Assembly (NCBI GenBank): GCA_947631395.1
Contig: CANRLF010000004.1
Location: forward strand, 62,001-126,000
DNA length: 64,000 nucleotides
DNA from: an uncultured Oscillospiraceae bacterium
Lineage (GTDB): Bacteria; Bacillota; Clostridia; Oscillospirales; Oscillospiraceae
Reading direction: 5' to 3'
Shown here: in pieces, positions 43,795 to 52,888 of the stretch
Layout of the letters: each line of letters begins with the position of its first letter
Numbering within the stretch: the stretch's first letter is position 1
Made by a program: the position numbers and the translations under genes
Notes under the pieces: generated by a model
Told to the model about the DNA's origin: nothing
Database searches by the model: none
The model's input: the letters and a program-made list of their open reading frames with translations, nothing else

Positions 43795-44446
43795 GACGTC
43801 GGACCTTCTGGACCTTTCCCACTCCATAGCCGGGGAGCTTCTTGGAAAATGCGAGTACCCCTGGCAGGCACTGGAGCTCATATCGAAATGGTGCGTGGAG
43901 CTGGGAGAAAAGCTACCGGAGGATGAATACGACAGGGTGGGGGAGAACGTGTGGATAGCAAAGGACGCCACCGTGTTCCCAAGCGCCTACATCGGCGGGC
44001 CCTGCATAATAGGCCATAAGACCGAGGTCCGCCACGGGGCCTTCATCCGCGGCAGTGCCATAGTGGGGGATAACTGCGTGGTGGGCAACTCCGTGGAGCT
44101 TAAGAACGTCATTTTATTCGATAACGTCCAGACGCCCCACTATAACTACGTGGGGGACTCAATACTGGGCTACAAGTCCCACATGGGGGCGGGGTCCATC
44201 ACCTCAAATGTGAAGTCCGACAAGACCCTTGTGGTTGTCAAGGCCGGCGATGAGAAGATCGAGACGGGGCGGAAGAAGTTTGGGGCCATTCTGGGCGACC
44301 ATGTTGAGGTGGGCTGTAACTCCGTATTAAATCCCGGCACGGTTCTGGGCAGGGGAGCATCGGTCTATCCCACCTCCTGCGTCCGGGGCGTGGTGCCGGA
44401 AAACCACATATGGAAGGATAAGGACCACATTGTACCGAGAACGTAA
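43787..44446 (+). CDS. Left-handed beta-helix acyltransferase-like protein (GlmU C-terminal type)
   Basis: 219 aa from the ATG at 43787, inside the glmM end. An N-terminal helical part is followed by hexapeptide repeats of a left-handed parallel beta-helix (VFPSAYIGGPCIIGHKTEVRHGAFIRGSAIVG and onward), ending with VGCNSVLNPGTVLGRGASVYP. The region HYNYVGDSILG is like the GlmU acetyl-CoA site. It lacks the pyrophosphorylase half of GlmU. The neighbour glmM suggests it acts on an amino-sugar phosphate, but the reaction is inferred. Confidence 0.8.
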   Translation: MYKTSDLLDLSHSIAGELLGKCEYPWQALELISKWCVELGEKLPEDEYDRVGENVWIAKDATVFPSAYIGGPCIIGHKTEVRHGAFIRGSAIVGDNCVVGNSVELKNVILFDNVQTPHYNYVGDSILGYKSHMGAGSITSNVKSDKTLVVVKAGDEKIETGRKKFGAILGDHVEVGCNSVLNPGTVLGRGASVYPTSCVRGVVPENHIWKDKDHIVPRT

Positions 44447-44452
44447 AAAACC

Positions 44453-44479
44453 GGGCCGGACACGCGCCGGCCCTCTTTT
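44453..44479 (+). terminator. Intrinsic terminator after the glmM pair
   Basis: GGGCCGG (44453-44459) pairs with CCGGCCC (44467-44473), followed by TCTTTT. It separates the glmM pair from proB. Confidence 0.85.
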
Positions 44480-44568
44480 GAAATCGGGTTGTTTAAAGAG
44501 GTAAAGCAATGAAGCAAATCCCAACCGGCGGAACGGAGGGAAGTGGTTCATTGGACAAGGAGGATAAG

Positions 44569-45339
44569 ATGCGAATAGTTGTGAAGGTGGGGTCCTCGAC
44601 GCTGAGTTATCCCACGGGGAGGATGAATATAAGAAGGGTGGAGGACCTGGTCAGGGTACTCAGCGACCTTAAAAACGCGGGGCATGAGGTGATATTCGTG
44701 TCCTCCGGCGCTATTGCAATGGGCGTGGGGAAGCTGGGGCTTTCAAAGCGGCCGGAGGACATCCCAGGCAAGCAGGCCGCGGCGGCGGTGGGCCAGTGCG
44801 AGCTCATGTACACATACGACAAGCTCTTTTCAGAGTACAGCCACACCGTGGCGCAGATACTTTTGACCGCGGCGGACATAGAGGATGAGCGGCGGCACGA
44901 AAACTTCAAAAACACAATGCTACGGCTCCTTGAGATCGGCGCGGTGCCGGTGGTAAACGAGAACGACACCGTGGCCACGGAGGAGATAGTCATCGGAGAT
45001 AACGACACCCTGGCCGCGGTGGTGGCCGCCAGCGTGGACGCGGATCTGCTGATACTTATGAGCGACATCGACGGGCTATATACCGCCGACCCACGCCGGG
45101 ACGACAGGGCGGAGCTCATCGAGACGGTGGAGTCGCTGACCACGGGGATATATGAGCTCGCCGGGGAGAGCGGCAGTGCCCTGGGTACCGGGGGCATGAG
45201 GACGAAGCTCCACGCCGCGAAGATCGCCACGGAGGCCGGAGTGGACATGATCATTATGAACGGCAGAGACCCACAGCGGCTTTATGACGCAGTGGAGGGC
45301 AAGAGCGTCGGCACAAGATTTGCGGGGAGGAGAATATGA
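44569..45339 (+). CDS. proB: Glutamate 5-kinase
   Basis: 256 aa from the ATG at 44569 preceded by AAGGAGGATAAG; an earlier ATG at 44509 is not the likely start. The amino-acid kinase fold has [10 protein letters not shown] at the N-terminus, [16 protein letters not shown] (about 46-61), and [12 protein letters not shown] (about 129-140). The C-terminal PUA domain of many ProB proteins is missing: the protein ends just after [12 protein letters not shown]. This short form is known in Firmicutes. First step of proline synthesis; overlaps proA (ATGA). Confidence 0.94.
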   Translation: MRIVVKVGSSTLSYPTGRMNIRRVEDLVRVLSDLKNAGHEVIFVSSGAIAMGVGKLGLSKRPEDIPGKQAAAAVGQCELMYTYDKLFSEYSHTVAQILLTAADIEDERRHENFKNTMLRLLEIGAVPVVNENDTVATEEIVIGDNDTLAAVVAASVDADLLILMSDIDGLYTADPRRDDRAELIETVESLTTGIYELAGESGSALGTGGMRTKLHAAKIATEAGVDMIIMNGRDPQRLYDAVEGKSVGTRFAGRRI

Positions 45340-46592
45340 CCACACTTGACATATTAAAGCGGGCCAAGGCCGCGGCACCGGGGCTTTCGGCGCTGTCCAC
45401 TGACCGCAAAAATAAGGCTATCATGGCTATGGCGTCGTCCCTGGAGGCGTCCTCCGGGGAGATACTCAGGGCGAACCTTGTGGACATGGAGGCCGCCCGG
45501 GGACACATAAGCGACGTGATGCTGGACAGGCTGCGCCTGACTGAGGAGAGGATCCGGTCCATGGCCGACGGGATGCGGGATGTGGCGAAGCTGCCAGACC
45601 CGGCCTGGACGACTCTTGAGAGCGTCACCAGGCCAAACGGATTGAGGCTATATAAGGTGGCGGTGCCGCTGGGCGTCATCGCGATCATCTATGAGTCACG
45701 GCCAAACGTGACCAGCGACGCCGCGGTGCTTGCCTTCAAGTCCGGCAACGTCTGCGTCCTGCGCTCCGGCAAGGAGGCCTGGCACAGCGCAGACGCCGTG
45801 ACAAGGGCACTGAGAAGGGGCCTTTCGGAGGTCGGACTTGATGAAAATTATGTAAACTTAATCGAGGATACAAGCCGAAATTCCGCTAATGAATTGATGA
45901 CTGCTACAAATTATGTCGACTTGCTCATACCACGCGGAGGCGCGGGACTCATCAGGGCATGTGTGGAGAACGCCACGGTGCCGTGCCTTGAGACCGGCAC
46001 GGGGATATGTCATGTGTACGTTGACGAGTACGCCGACCTTGACAAGGCCGTAAAAATAATCGTAAACGCCAAGACGAGCAGGCCCAGCGTCTGCAACGCC
46101 GAGGAGGTGTGCCTCGTCCACCGGGCCGTGGCGGCCAGGTTCCTGCCGATGCTCAAAAAGGCCCTGGTGGATGACCGCGCGGCGGCGGGTGCGATACCGG
46201 TGGAGCTCCGGCTTGACACCACTGCGGCGGAGATGATCCCCGGTACGCCTGCGGGCGATCGGGACTTCGACACGGAGTTTCTTGACTACATTCTGGCGGT
46301 GAAGGTGGTGGACAGCGTTGAGGAGGCCATAGAGCACATCGCCGCCCACTCAACACACCACTCCGAGGCCATCGTAACGGAGAACGGCGATAATCAGGAG
46401 AAATTCGTCCGGGCCGTGGACAGCGCGGCGGTGTATGTCAACGCCTCCACGCGCTTTACCGACGGCGGCGAGTTCGGCCTGGGGTGCGAGATGGGCATCT
46501 CCACTCAGAAGCTCCACGCCAGGGGCCCGGTGGGCCTTCGGGAGCTGACCACATACAAATACATTGTCCGCGGTGACGGACAAGTGCGCTAA
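45336..46592 (+). CDS. proA: Glutamate-5-semialdehyde dehydrogenase
   Basis: 418 aa, normal size. ALDH-like motifs: [21 protein letters not shown] (about residues 110-130), [45 protein letters not shown] with the catalytic Cys region ([10 protein letters not shown] lies later), and [16 protein letters not shown] near the C-terminus. It reduces glutamyl phosphate to the semialdehyde in proline synthesis. The proB-proA-proC order with overlaps is a tight operon. Confidence 0.96.
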   Translation: MTTLDILKRAKAAAPGLSALSTDRKNKAIMAMASSLEASSGEILRANLVDMEAARGHISDVMLDRLRLTEERIRSMADGMRDVAKLPDPAWTTLESVTRPNGLRLYKVAVPLGVIAIIYESRPNVTSDAAVLAFKSGNVCVLRSGKEAWHSADAVTRALRRGLSEVGLDENYVNLIEDTSRNSANELMTATNYVDLLIPRGGAGLIRACVENATVPCLETGTGICHVYVDEYADLDKAVKIIVNAKTSRPSVCNAEEVCLVHRAVAARFLPMLKKALVDDRAAAGAIPVELRLDTTAAEMIPGTPAGDRDFDTEFLDYILAVKVVDSVEEAIEHIAAHSTHHSEAIVTENGDNQEKFVRAVDSAAVYVNASTRFTDGGEFGLGCEMGISTQKLHARGPVGLRELTTYKYIVRGDGQVR

Positions 46593-46604
46593 GGGGGATA
46601 AGAC

Positions 46605-47411
46605 ATGTATAAATTCGGTTTTATCGGCGTGGGACACATGGGCGCCACGCTGGCCGACGCGGTGATAAAGGCCGAGGGGGCGGAAAATTGCGCCGTCTGC
46701 GACGCGGACGACGGCAGGGCAAAGCTATACGCCGCCGCTAAGGGCTGTGACGTGCTCAGCGCCCACTCCATAGCCGGGGAGTGCCGGTACATCATTCTCG
46801 GCGTGAAGCCCCAGAACATGGCGGAGCTAATGGCGGACATCGGGCCGATTTTGAAGGACAGGACGGATTTTGCCCTTGTGACCATGGCCGCGGGCGTCAC
46901 CATGGAGAGCCTTTGCGCCCTTATGGGCTTTGTCGCGCCGGTACTGCGGATAATGCCAAACACGCCCGCCGCCGTGGGCGCCGGGTGTATGCTGTACAGC
47001 GCCAATTCCCTGCTGGCCGCCGCAGATAAGGCCACGATCCTCGCCGCCCTGGCACCCACCGGGGAGCTGGTCGAGACGCCGGAGAGGCTGATTGACGCCG
47101 GCTGCGCCATATCCGGCTGTGGCCCGGCATTTGTCTACAAGTTCATCCTGGCCTTCGCCAAGGCCGGGGAGCGAGTGGGCCTTAAAAGCGACACGGCGCT
47201 GAAGCTTGCCGAACAGACGGTCCTCGGCGCGGCGAAGCTGGCTATTGAGTCAAAGGAGGACCCGCAGATACTGTGCGATCAGGTGTGCTCACCAGGCGGC
47301 TCCACTATCGAGGGCGTCCGCTCTCTGGATGCCGGCCCCTTCGCCGACGAGGTGGCGAAGGCCGTCGGCGCGTCCTTTGACCGCACCGTGGAGCTTGGGA
47401 AGGGGAAGTGA
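46605..47411 (+). CDS. proC: Pyrroline-5-carboxylate reductase
   Basis: 268 aa with GGGGATAAG upstream. Rossmann fold at KFGFIGVGHMGATLADAV, followed by LRIMPNTPAAVGAG (about residues 111-124) and the signature CSPGGSTIEGVRSLDAG near the C-terminus. It completes proline synthesis. The stop overlaps the start of the oxidoreductase by four bases, so that gene is probably in the same transcript. Confidence 0.95.
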   Translation: MYKFGFIGVGHMGATLADAVIKAEGAENCAVCDADDGRAKLYAAAKGCDVLSAHSIAGECRYIILGVKPQNMAELMADIGPILKDRTDFALVTMAAGVTMESLCALMGFVAPVLRIMPNTPAAVGAGCMLYSANSLLAAADKATILAALAPTGELVETPERLIDAGCAISGCGPAFVYKFILAFAKAGERVGLKSDTALKLAEQTVLGAAKLAIESKEDPQILCDQVCSPGGSTIEGVRSLDAGPFADEVAKAVGASFDRTVELGKGK

Positions 47412-48523
47412 CCGTGGAAAAACTGCGCTTCGGAGTAGTGGGCGTGGGTGCTATCGGCAAAAAGCATGTTGACATAATATCCTCGGGCCGCGTCCCCGGC
47501 GCGGAGCTTTCCGCCGTGGTGATACGCTCGGAAGATAAAAGGCGGGAGTTTGCGAAGGCTTACCCAGGCGTGGCTGTATTTGGCGATGACATATCCATGT
47601 TTCAAAGCGGAGCGATAGACGCCGCGCTGTTGGCGACGCCACACGGGGAGCACCCACAGGAGGCGGTCGCGGCCTTCGGGCGGGGTCTCCACGTCCTCAC
47701 GGAGAAGCCCGCGGCGATGGAGGTCGGGGACGCCCTTGTGATGAACGAGGCCGCGGAGAAAAGCGGAAAAATCTTCGGGATAATGTATAACCAGCGCACG
47801 GAACCGGTTTACATAACATTGAAGAAGCTCATAAGCTCCGGGGAGCTGGGGGCCATCAAGCGGATAACCTGGATCGTCACGGACTGGTACCGCTCCAGGG
47901 CATATCACCTGTCCTCACCCTGGCACTCCACCTGGCGGGGCGAGGGCGGCGGGGTGCTCATAAATCAGAGCATCCACCAGCTGGACCTGTGGCAGTGGCT
48001 TTTCGGTATGCCCTCACGGGTCTGGGCCCGGGCCGGATTTGGCAAATACCACGGCATCGAGGTGGAGGACGACGTGATGGCGTATTTTGAGTACGAAAGC
48101 GGCATTACCGGGGAATACATAACCTCCACCGGCGAGACCCCGGGCACAAACCGCCTTGAGATCGCCTGCGACATGGGCCGGGTGGTGGCCGAGGGGGGTA
48201 AAATCAGCTTTCTTAAAAACAGCGTTTCCGAGCGGGAGTTTGAGAAAATAAACCGGGAGCCCTTCGCAAGGCCCGACTGCGTTGCCACGGATGTGCCCAT
48301 AGAGCCCAAAGACCGGGTGGGGCACGAGGCGATAATCGCGAATTTCACCGATGTCTGTATCCACGGCGGCGAGCTTATAGCGCCGGGACGCGAGGGAGTT
48401 AACGCTTTGATGCTTGCAAACGGCGCGACCCTCTCGGCGTGGACAGGGCAGTGGGTGGAGCTTGAGGATTTCCCGGTGGAAGAGTATTTGAAGCGACTGC
48501 GGGAGCATATGGTAAAAGCGTAA
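47408..48523 (+). CDS. Gfo/Idh/MocA-family oxidoreductase
   Basis: 371 aa; starts GTG at 47408 overlapping proC (a GTG at 47414 is also possible). N-terminal NAD(P) Rossmann domain (LRFGVVGVGAIGKKHVDII, residues 5-23), the family motif LTEKPAAMEV with Lys (about 98-107) and a C-terminal alpha/beta domain ending in EEYLKRLR. This family oxidises sugars, inositols and similar polyols. Its link to proline genes is unclear; the overlap says only that they share expression. Confidence 0.88.
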   Translation: MTVEKLRFGVVGVGAIGKKHVDIISSGRVPGAELSAVVIRSEDKRREFAKAYPGVAVFGDDISMFQSGAIDAALLATPHGEHPQEAVAAFGRGLHVLTEKPAAMEVGDALVMNEAAEKSGKIFGIMYNQRTEPVYITLKKLISSGELGAIKRITWIVTDWYRSRAYHLSSPWHSTWRGEGGGVLINQSIHQLDLWQWLFGMPSRVWARAGFGKYHGIEVEDDVMAYFEYESGITGEYITSTGETPGTNRLEIACDMGRVVAEGGKISFLKNSVSEREFEKINREPFARPDCVATDVPIEPKDRVGHEAIIANFTDVCIHGGELIAPGREGVNALMLANGATLSAWTGQWVELEDFPVEEYLKRLREHMVKA

Positions 48524-48533
48524 ACTGCGGTTC

Positions 48534-48561
48534 AGCCCCTCCTTTTGGGAGGGGCTTTTTT
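48534..48561 (+). terminator. Intrinsic terminator of the pro operon
   Basis: AGCCCCTCC (48534-48542) pairs with GGAGGGGCT (48548-48556), then a T-run to 48561. Confidence 0.9.
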
Positions 48562-48583
48562 GCGCGGATCATTCAGGTTGCCG

Positions 48584-48612
48584 TTGACAACCGGCGGCTA
48601 CCGTGTTATTAT
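48584..48612 (+). promoter_or_regulatory. Sigma-A promoter of the first PadR operon
   Basis: TTGACA (48584-48589), a 17-bp spacer and TATTAT (48607-48612). A 10-bp palindrome CGATATATCG (48622-48631) lies just past the start and could be a PadR site. Confidence 0.75.
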
Positions 48613-48656
48613 CATGCCATGCGATATATCGTGACGCGTTATAGTGGGGTGATTGG

Positions 48657-48965
48657 ATGGGGAAGCTTGGGCCGATGACGGAGGCTATGTATTATGTGCT
48701 GTTGGCGCTGACGGAGCCGGATCACGGGTACGGGCTCATGGGGCGGATACGGGAGCTCACAGGCGGACGGGTGGTCATGGGACCGGGGACGCTGTATGGG
48801 CTGCTGACGAAGCTGCGTAAAGAGGGCTATATTTTGCTATCTGAGGAGGATAACAGGCGTAAGACGTATCTCATAACAGACGAGGGCAAGAGGGCTCTTT
48901 TAGACGAATACAGGCGCTTAAAGCGGCTTGTGGAGGACGGGGAGGTGCTGGAACATGAAATATAG
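48657..48965 (+). CDS. PadR-family transcriptional regulator
   Basis: 102 aa with the winged-helix PadR motif: MTEAMYYVLLALTEPDHGYGLMGRIRELTGGRVVMGPGTLYGLLTKLRKEGYI (in part about residues 7-59). A short C-terminal helix follows. PadR proteins repress their own operons and respond to ligands or stress. The next gene overlaps by 11 bases, so the regulator controls a DUF2812 protein and an MFS transporter. Confidence 0.9.
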   Translation: MGKLGPMTEAMYYVLLALTEPDHGYGLMGRIRELTGGRVVMGPGTLYGLLTKLRKEGYILLSEEDNRRKTYLITDEGKRALLDEYRRLKRLVEDGEVLEHEI

Positions 48966-50088
48966 CTGGTCTTTCCACCCGGCGGAATACAGGGTCAGGG
49001 AGAACGAGAGCTTTTACTCCGAAAAAACGCGGCAGGGCTGGGAGCTTCAGAAGCGGGGGATCTACTTAAGCCGCTTTGTCAAGGCGGAGCCACGGGACAT
49101 GATGTACAGGCTTGAGATAGACTCGGCTGAGCCAACAGATGAGAAGCTGGCCATTTATGAGGAGTGCGGCTGGGAGCCGGTACTGAGGCGGGGGATAGTG
49201 AACATCTACCGCGCCCCGGAGGGCTCGGGGGCGCCGGAGCTCTATACGGATACGGAGGGACAGCTTCGGTCCGTAAAGCGGCTTTTGCGGGGACACGTTA
49301 TCGACCTTGCGCTGTCGGTCCTGCTTCTGGGCCTTCTCGGCGTTCTTTTCGTAAAGGGGAGGCTGAGCCCGGGGGACTTCATAAGCTCGGTGATAACTAA
49401 GGCCGTGCTGATACCGGAGCTGTGCGTTTTCTACGCCGCGGGGCTTATTTTCGCGGTGGTGTCGGAGCTTATCGCGATAGTCCATTTAAGCCGCCTTATC
49501 CGGGACATAAGAAAGGGTAAGGAGCCGGACCGCTCCACGCGCGTAAGTAAGCCATGGGGGGCGAGGCTGCTCGTGCTCACGTGGGCGCTGTGCGTTGCGG
49601 TGTTTATACTTCAGCTCGCTCTCCACAAAAAGACGGACATGCCAACGGTGTCCGACGGGCCGTATATTACGCTTTCGGAGCTTAATTTTGACGGTGAGCG
49701 GACGGGGATATTTGGCAGTGAGCCGAACTGCGCAGTGAGATACGACTGGTCGCCGCTTTGCGGCACGGTCGAGACCCGGGAGACGGTGGAGCACGGCGGG
49801 AGCTGGGTGAGCCTTGACCAGAACGTGTATGACCTTCGCGTTCCGGGGCTGGCGGAGCCCTTCGCGAAGGGCATTATCGGCACTTCGGCTACGGACAGGG
49901 ACATTGAGGACTACGACGAGATAAGCGTACCCGGCTGGGATAAGGTATATGTGGCCTATATGGACTGCGTGGCCGTCAGGGGCGGGAGGGTCGTGCGCCT
50001 TTATATGCTGGCCCCCAAAGGGGAGAGTATGAGGAGCTATGTCCCGGAGATATTGAGGCTAATTGGAGGGCGCGGCGATGAAAAATAA
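48955..50088 (+). CDS. DUF2812 domain membrane protein
   Basis: 377 aa from the ATG at 48955, overlapping the padR stop. The N-terminal DUF2812 part reads YSWSFHPAEYRVRENESFY and GWELQKRGIYLSRF. About three helices follow (residues about 110-230), then a long soluble region. DUF2812 proteins are typically in PadR operons and often beside transporters, which fits here. No catalytic motif. The end overlaps the start of the MFS gene. Confidence 0.85.
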   Translation: MKYSWSFHPAEYRVRENESFYSEKTRQGWELQKRGIYLSRFVKAEPRDMMYRLEIDSAEPTDEKLAIYEECGWEPVLRRGIVNIYRAPEGSGAPELYTDTEGQLRSVKRLLRGHVIDLALSVLLLGLLGVLFVKGRLSPGDFISSVITKAVLIPELCVFYAAGLIFAVVSELIAIVHLSRLIRDIRKGKEPDRSTRVSKPWGARLLVLTWALCVAVFILQLALHKKTDMPTVSDGPYITLSELNFDGERTGIFGSEPNCAVRYDWSPLCGTVETRETVEHGGSWVSLDQNVYDLRVPGLAEPFAKGIIGTSATDRDIEDYDEISVPGWDKVYVAYMDCVAVRGGRVVRLYMLAPKGESMRSYVPEILRLIGGRGDEK

Positions 50089-51265
50089 CTACAACAGGAC
50101 CGTGACGGCATGCTTTACGGGGTATATCGTCCAGGCAATAGTCAATAACTTCGCGCCGCTTCTGTTCCTCTTCCTTCAGAATAGCTATAATATCCCGATC
50201 TCACAAATCACGCTGCTGGTGACATTCAACTTCGGGCTCCAGCTTCTGGTGGACATCGTGTCCGTTGGATTTGTGGATAAGATCGGCTACCGGGCGTCGG
50301 TGATATTGGCCCATGTCCTCGCCGCCGCGGGGCTCGCGCTGCTCACGTTTTTGCCGGATATTCTCCCGACGCCTTTTTTGGGGATACTTATTTCCGTGAT
50401 GGTCTACGCCGTGGGCGGCGGGCTTTTGGAGGTGCTGGTGAGCCCCATCGTGGAGTCGTGCCCATCGGATAACAAGGAGAAGGCCATGAGTATGCTCCAC
50501 TCCTTTTACTGCTGGGGACACGCGGGGGTGGTGCTCCTTTCCACCGCGTTTTTCTACACCGTCGGGATCGAAAGCTGGAGGCTCCTGGCGCTCATCTGGG
50601 CGCTTATCCCCGTTTATAACGCCTTCGTGTTCGCGAAGGTCCCCATAGTGCCCATTGTGGGAGAAGGAGAGCGGGGGCTTAAAATAGGGGAGCTATTCAG
50701 GGTAAGGACCTTCTGGATACTGCTGATAATGATGGTGTGCGCCGGGGCCAGCGAGCAGTCGGTGAGCCAGTGGGCCTCCACCTTCGCGGAGCGGGGACTG
50801 GGCATTTCAAAGGCGGCGGGGGACCTGGCGGGGCCCATGGCGTTTGCGGTATTGATGGGCATGTCGAGGCTATTTTACGGGAAATACGGCGATCGCGTGG
50901 ATCTGGAGCGATTTATGACATACAGCTGTTGCCTTTGCGTCCTGTCATACCTCGTCATCGCCCTGGCGCCGGTGCCGGTGCTCAGCCTGATAGCCTGCGC
51001 CATATGCGGGCTGTCGGTGGGCATAATGTGGCCCGGGACCTTCAGCCGCGCGTCAGCGGCTGTGCCCAGGGGCGGCACGGCTATGTTCGCCCTTTTGGCC
51101 CTGGGGGGCGATCTGGGCTGTACCGGAGGGCCCACATTGGTGGGAATGGTATCGGATATGGCGGGGGACAACATGAAGATCGGGATTTTGGTTGCGGTCG
51201 TATTTCCGGTTTTATTGCTTGCCGGGATATTTACTTTAAAGAGATCAAAAAAGAGGGAAAAATAA
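50078..51265 (+). CDS. Major facilitator superfamily transporter
   Basis: 395 aa from the ATG at 50078 with GGAGG upstream; the start overlaps the DUF2812 gene end. Twelve helices are expected: the first half has FGLQLLVDIVSVGFVDKIGYR (the loop 2-3 motif, about residues 55-75) and the second has LMGMSRLFYGKYGDRVDL. The substrate cannot be told; the two halves resemble FucP/sugar-like MFS proteins. It is the final gene of the PadR-controlled set, so it may be an efflux or uptake system under PadR control. Confidence 0.88.
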   Translation: MKNNYNRTVTACFTGYIVQAIVNNFAPLLFLFLQNSYNIPISQITLLVTFNFGLQLLVDIVSVGFVDKIGYRASVILAHVLAAAGLALLTFLPDILPTPFLGILISVMVYAVGGGLLEVLVSPIVESCPSDNKEKAMSMLHSFYCWGHAGVVLLSTAFFYTVGIESWRLLALIWALIPVYNAFVFAKVPIVPIVGEGERGLKIGELFRVRTFWILLIMMVCAGASEQSVSQWASTFAERGLGISKAAGDLAGPMAFAVLMGMSRLFYGKYGDRVDLERFMTYSCCLCVLSYLVIALAPVPVLSLIACAICGLSVGIMWPGTFSRASAAVPRGGTAMFALLALGGDLGCTGGPTLVGMVSDMAGDNMKIGILVAVVFPVLLLAGIFTLKRSKKREK

Positions 51266-51267
51266 TT

Positions 51268-51304
51268 AAACCGCTCCGGAATTTACATTCCGGGGCGGTT
51301 TTTT
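51268..51304. terminator. Bidirectional terminator of MFS and uraA-like genes
   Basis: AAACCGC-T-CCGGAAT (51268-51282) pairs with ATTCCGG-G-GCGGTTT (51287-51301) around TTAC, ending in a T-run. It sits between the two convergent genes. Confidence 0.88.
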
Positions 51305-51323
51305 GAAATGTACGTTTTTGGAT

Positions 51324-52658
51324 TTATTTCGTCTCGTCCTTCTCCTTGGAGAGCACGACGTTGGCGATGATGCCGAGGATAAGGGAGCAGGCCACGGTGC
51401 GGATCTCCACGGGGCCGAAGCTGACGGCAAGGCCGCCTACGCCGGTGATGAAGATGATGGAGGCCACGAAGAGGTTGCGGTTTTTGTTGAGGTCCACGCC
51501 CTGGAGCATCTTGAAGCCGCTCATGGCGATGAAGCCGTAGAGGGCCACGCAGACGCCGCCCATGACGCAGTTGGGGATGGTCTGGAGGAAGGCCATAAGG
51601 GGCCCGATGAAGCTGACAACGATGCACAGGGCCGCCGCGCCCCAGATGGAGATGACGGAGGCGTTGCGGGTGATGGCCACACAGCCGATGGACTCGCCGT
51701 AGGTGGTGTTGGGGCACCCGCCGAAGATAGCTCCGGCCATGGAGCCCACGCCGTCGCCAAGGAGGGTACGGGTGAGGCCCGGCTCCTCAAGAAGGTTGGT
51801 GCCGATGATGGAGGACAGGTTCTTGTGGTCGGCCAGGTGCTCGGCGAATACCACGAAGGCCACGGGCACATAGGCGGTGAACAGGGTCACGAGGTAGGTG
51901 CCGGAGATGTCCTTGAGGGAGGAGCCCTTGAGGAAGGTGAAGTCAGGCACAGCGAAGATCTTCATGCTCTCAAAGGCGGAGTAGTTGATGACGGTGAGGG
52001 CCGGGTTGCCGGTGAGCTTGCCGATAAGGGCGAATATGGAGGCGCAGGCGTAGCCGGCCAGGATGCCGAGAATGAAGGGGATGAGCTTTGCCATCTTCTT
52101 GCCGTAGGTGGAGCATATGATGGTGACGAAGAGAGTCACGAGGCCGCAGACGAGGGCCACGTAGACGCTACCGCCATCAACGGAGGAGGTGGTCAGGTCG
52201 CCCACGGCGTTACCGGCCAGGGAGAGCCCGATGATAGCCACGGTGGGCCCGATGATAACGGGGGGCATGAGCTTGTCGATCCACTTGACGCCGGCGAATT
52301 TGACAACGATGGCGATGACCACGTAGACAAGGCCAGCCATTATAGCGCCGATGATGAGCCCCCAGTAGCCGGCGGCCATGGAGTAGGCGCCGGTGAAGGC
52401 GCTGATCATGGAGCCGATGAAGGCGAAGGAGCTGCCGAGAAAGACGGGGCTTTTGCTCTTGGTGAAGAGAAGATAGACGAAGGTTCCAACACCGGCGCCG
52501 AAGATGGCGGCGGAGGCGGTGAGCTCAGAGCCGGTGCTTGAGTTTACAACCGCGGGGACCGCGATGGTGGCGGCCATGATGGCCAGGAGCTGCTGGATGG
52601 CGAAAAGAAGTATTTCGCCGGGCTTCGGTTTGTCCTTGATGTTGTAAATCAGGTTCAT
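51324..52658 (-). CDS. uraA: NCS2-family uracil permease (UraA-like)
   Basis: 444 aa with about 12-14 helices. Motifs for the nucleobase-cation symporter-2 family are TFVYLLFTKSKSPVFLGSSFAFIGS, PPVIIGPTVAIIGLSLA and FGGCPNTTYGESIGCVAITR (about residues 303-322), the last matching the uracil-permease NTTYGE signature. It imports uracil with protons. Its promoter (52704-52732) is flanked by a perfect 10-bp inverted repeat. No pyrimidine gene is nearby. Confidence 0.9.
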   Translation of the reverse strand: MNLIYNIKDKPKPGEILLFAIQQLLAIMAATIAVPAVVNSSTGSELTASAAIFGAGVGTFVYLLFTKSKSPVFLGSSFAFIGSMISAFTGAYSMAAGYWGLIIGAIMAGLVYVVIAIVVKFAGVKWIDKLMPPVIIGPTVAIIGLSLAGNAVGDLTTSSVDGGSVYVALVCGLVTLFVTIICSTYGKKMAKLIPFILGILAGYACASIFALIGKLTGNPALTVINYSAFESMKIFAVPDFTFLKGSSLKDISGTYLVTLFTAYVPVAFVVFAEHLADHKNLSSIIGTNLLEEPGLTRTLLGDGVGSMAGAIFGGCPNTTYGESIGCVAITRNASVISIWGAAALCIVVSFIGPLMAFLQTIPNCVMGGVCVALYGFIAMSGFKMLQGVDLNKNRNLFVASIIFITGVGGLAVSFGPVEIRTVACSLILGIIANVVLSKEKDETK

Positions 52659-52690
52659 ATTTGTTCCTTCTTCCCGTAACTTTATTTAGT

Positions 52691-52738
52691 TTTGCCTTGA
52701 AAAATATTACACTGAAAACCGTAAAACGTCAAGGCAAA
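52691..52738 (-). promoter_or_regulatory. Promoter of uraA flanked by a perfect 10-bp inverted repeat
   Basis: On the minus strand TTGACG (52727-52732), 17 bp, TAATAT (52704-52709). TTTGCCTTGA (52691-52700) and TCAAGGCAAA (52729-52738) are exact reverse complements, one arm over the -35 box and one just downstream of the -10, centres about 38 bp apart. The spacing suggests a regulator holding both sides. Confidence 0.7.
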
Positions 52739-52826
52739 CAGATTAATATCTGATTTTTTGTCGAAAAGGATAAAAAACCCCGCAAAACAGGGCAAAAATA
52801 GGTTTAATATTCTTTTGTACAAACGG

Positions 52827-52855
52827 TTGCAATAGGTGGGCAAATGTATTAAAAT
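52827..52855 (+). promoter_or_regulatory. Sigma-A promoter of the lysA-like gene
   Basis: TTGCAA (52827-52832), 17 bp, TAAAAT (52850-52855). The gene follows after 33 bases with GGAGGG upstream of the ATG. No L-box riboswitch fits in this leader. Confidence 0.78.
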
Positions 52856-52888
52856 GAATATGTATTATCACTTTGGAGGGTTAGTTCG

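Noticed and set aside
51303-52541. 412-aa open frame opposite the uracil permease
   Set aside because: Acidic Gly/Asp/Glu-rich translation mirrors the permease codons; no ribosome site or domain.
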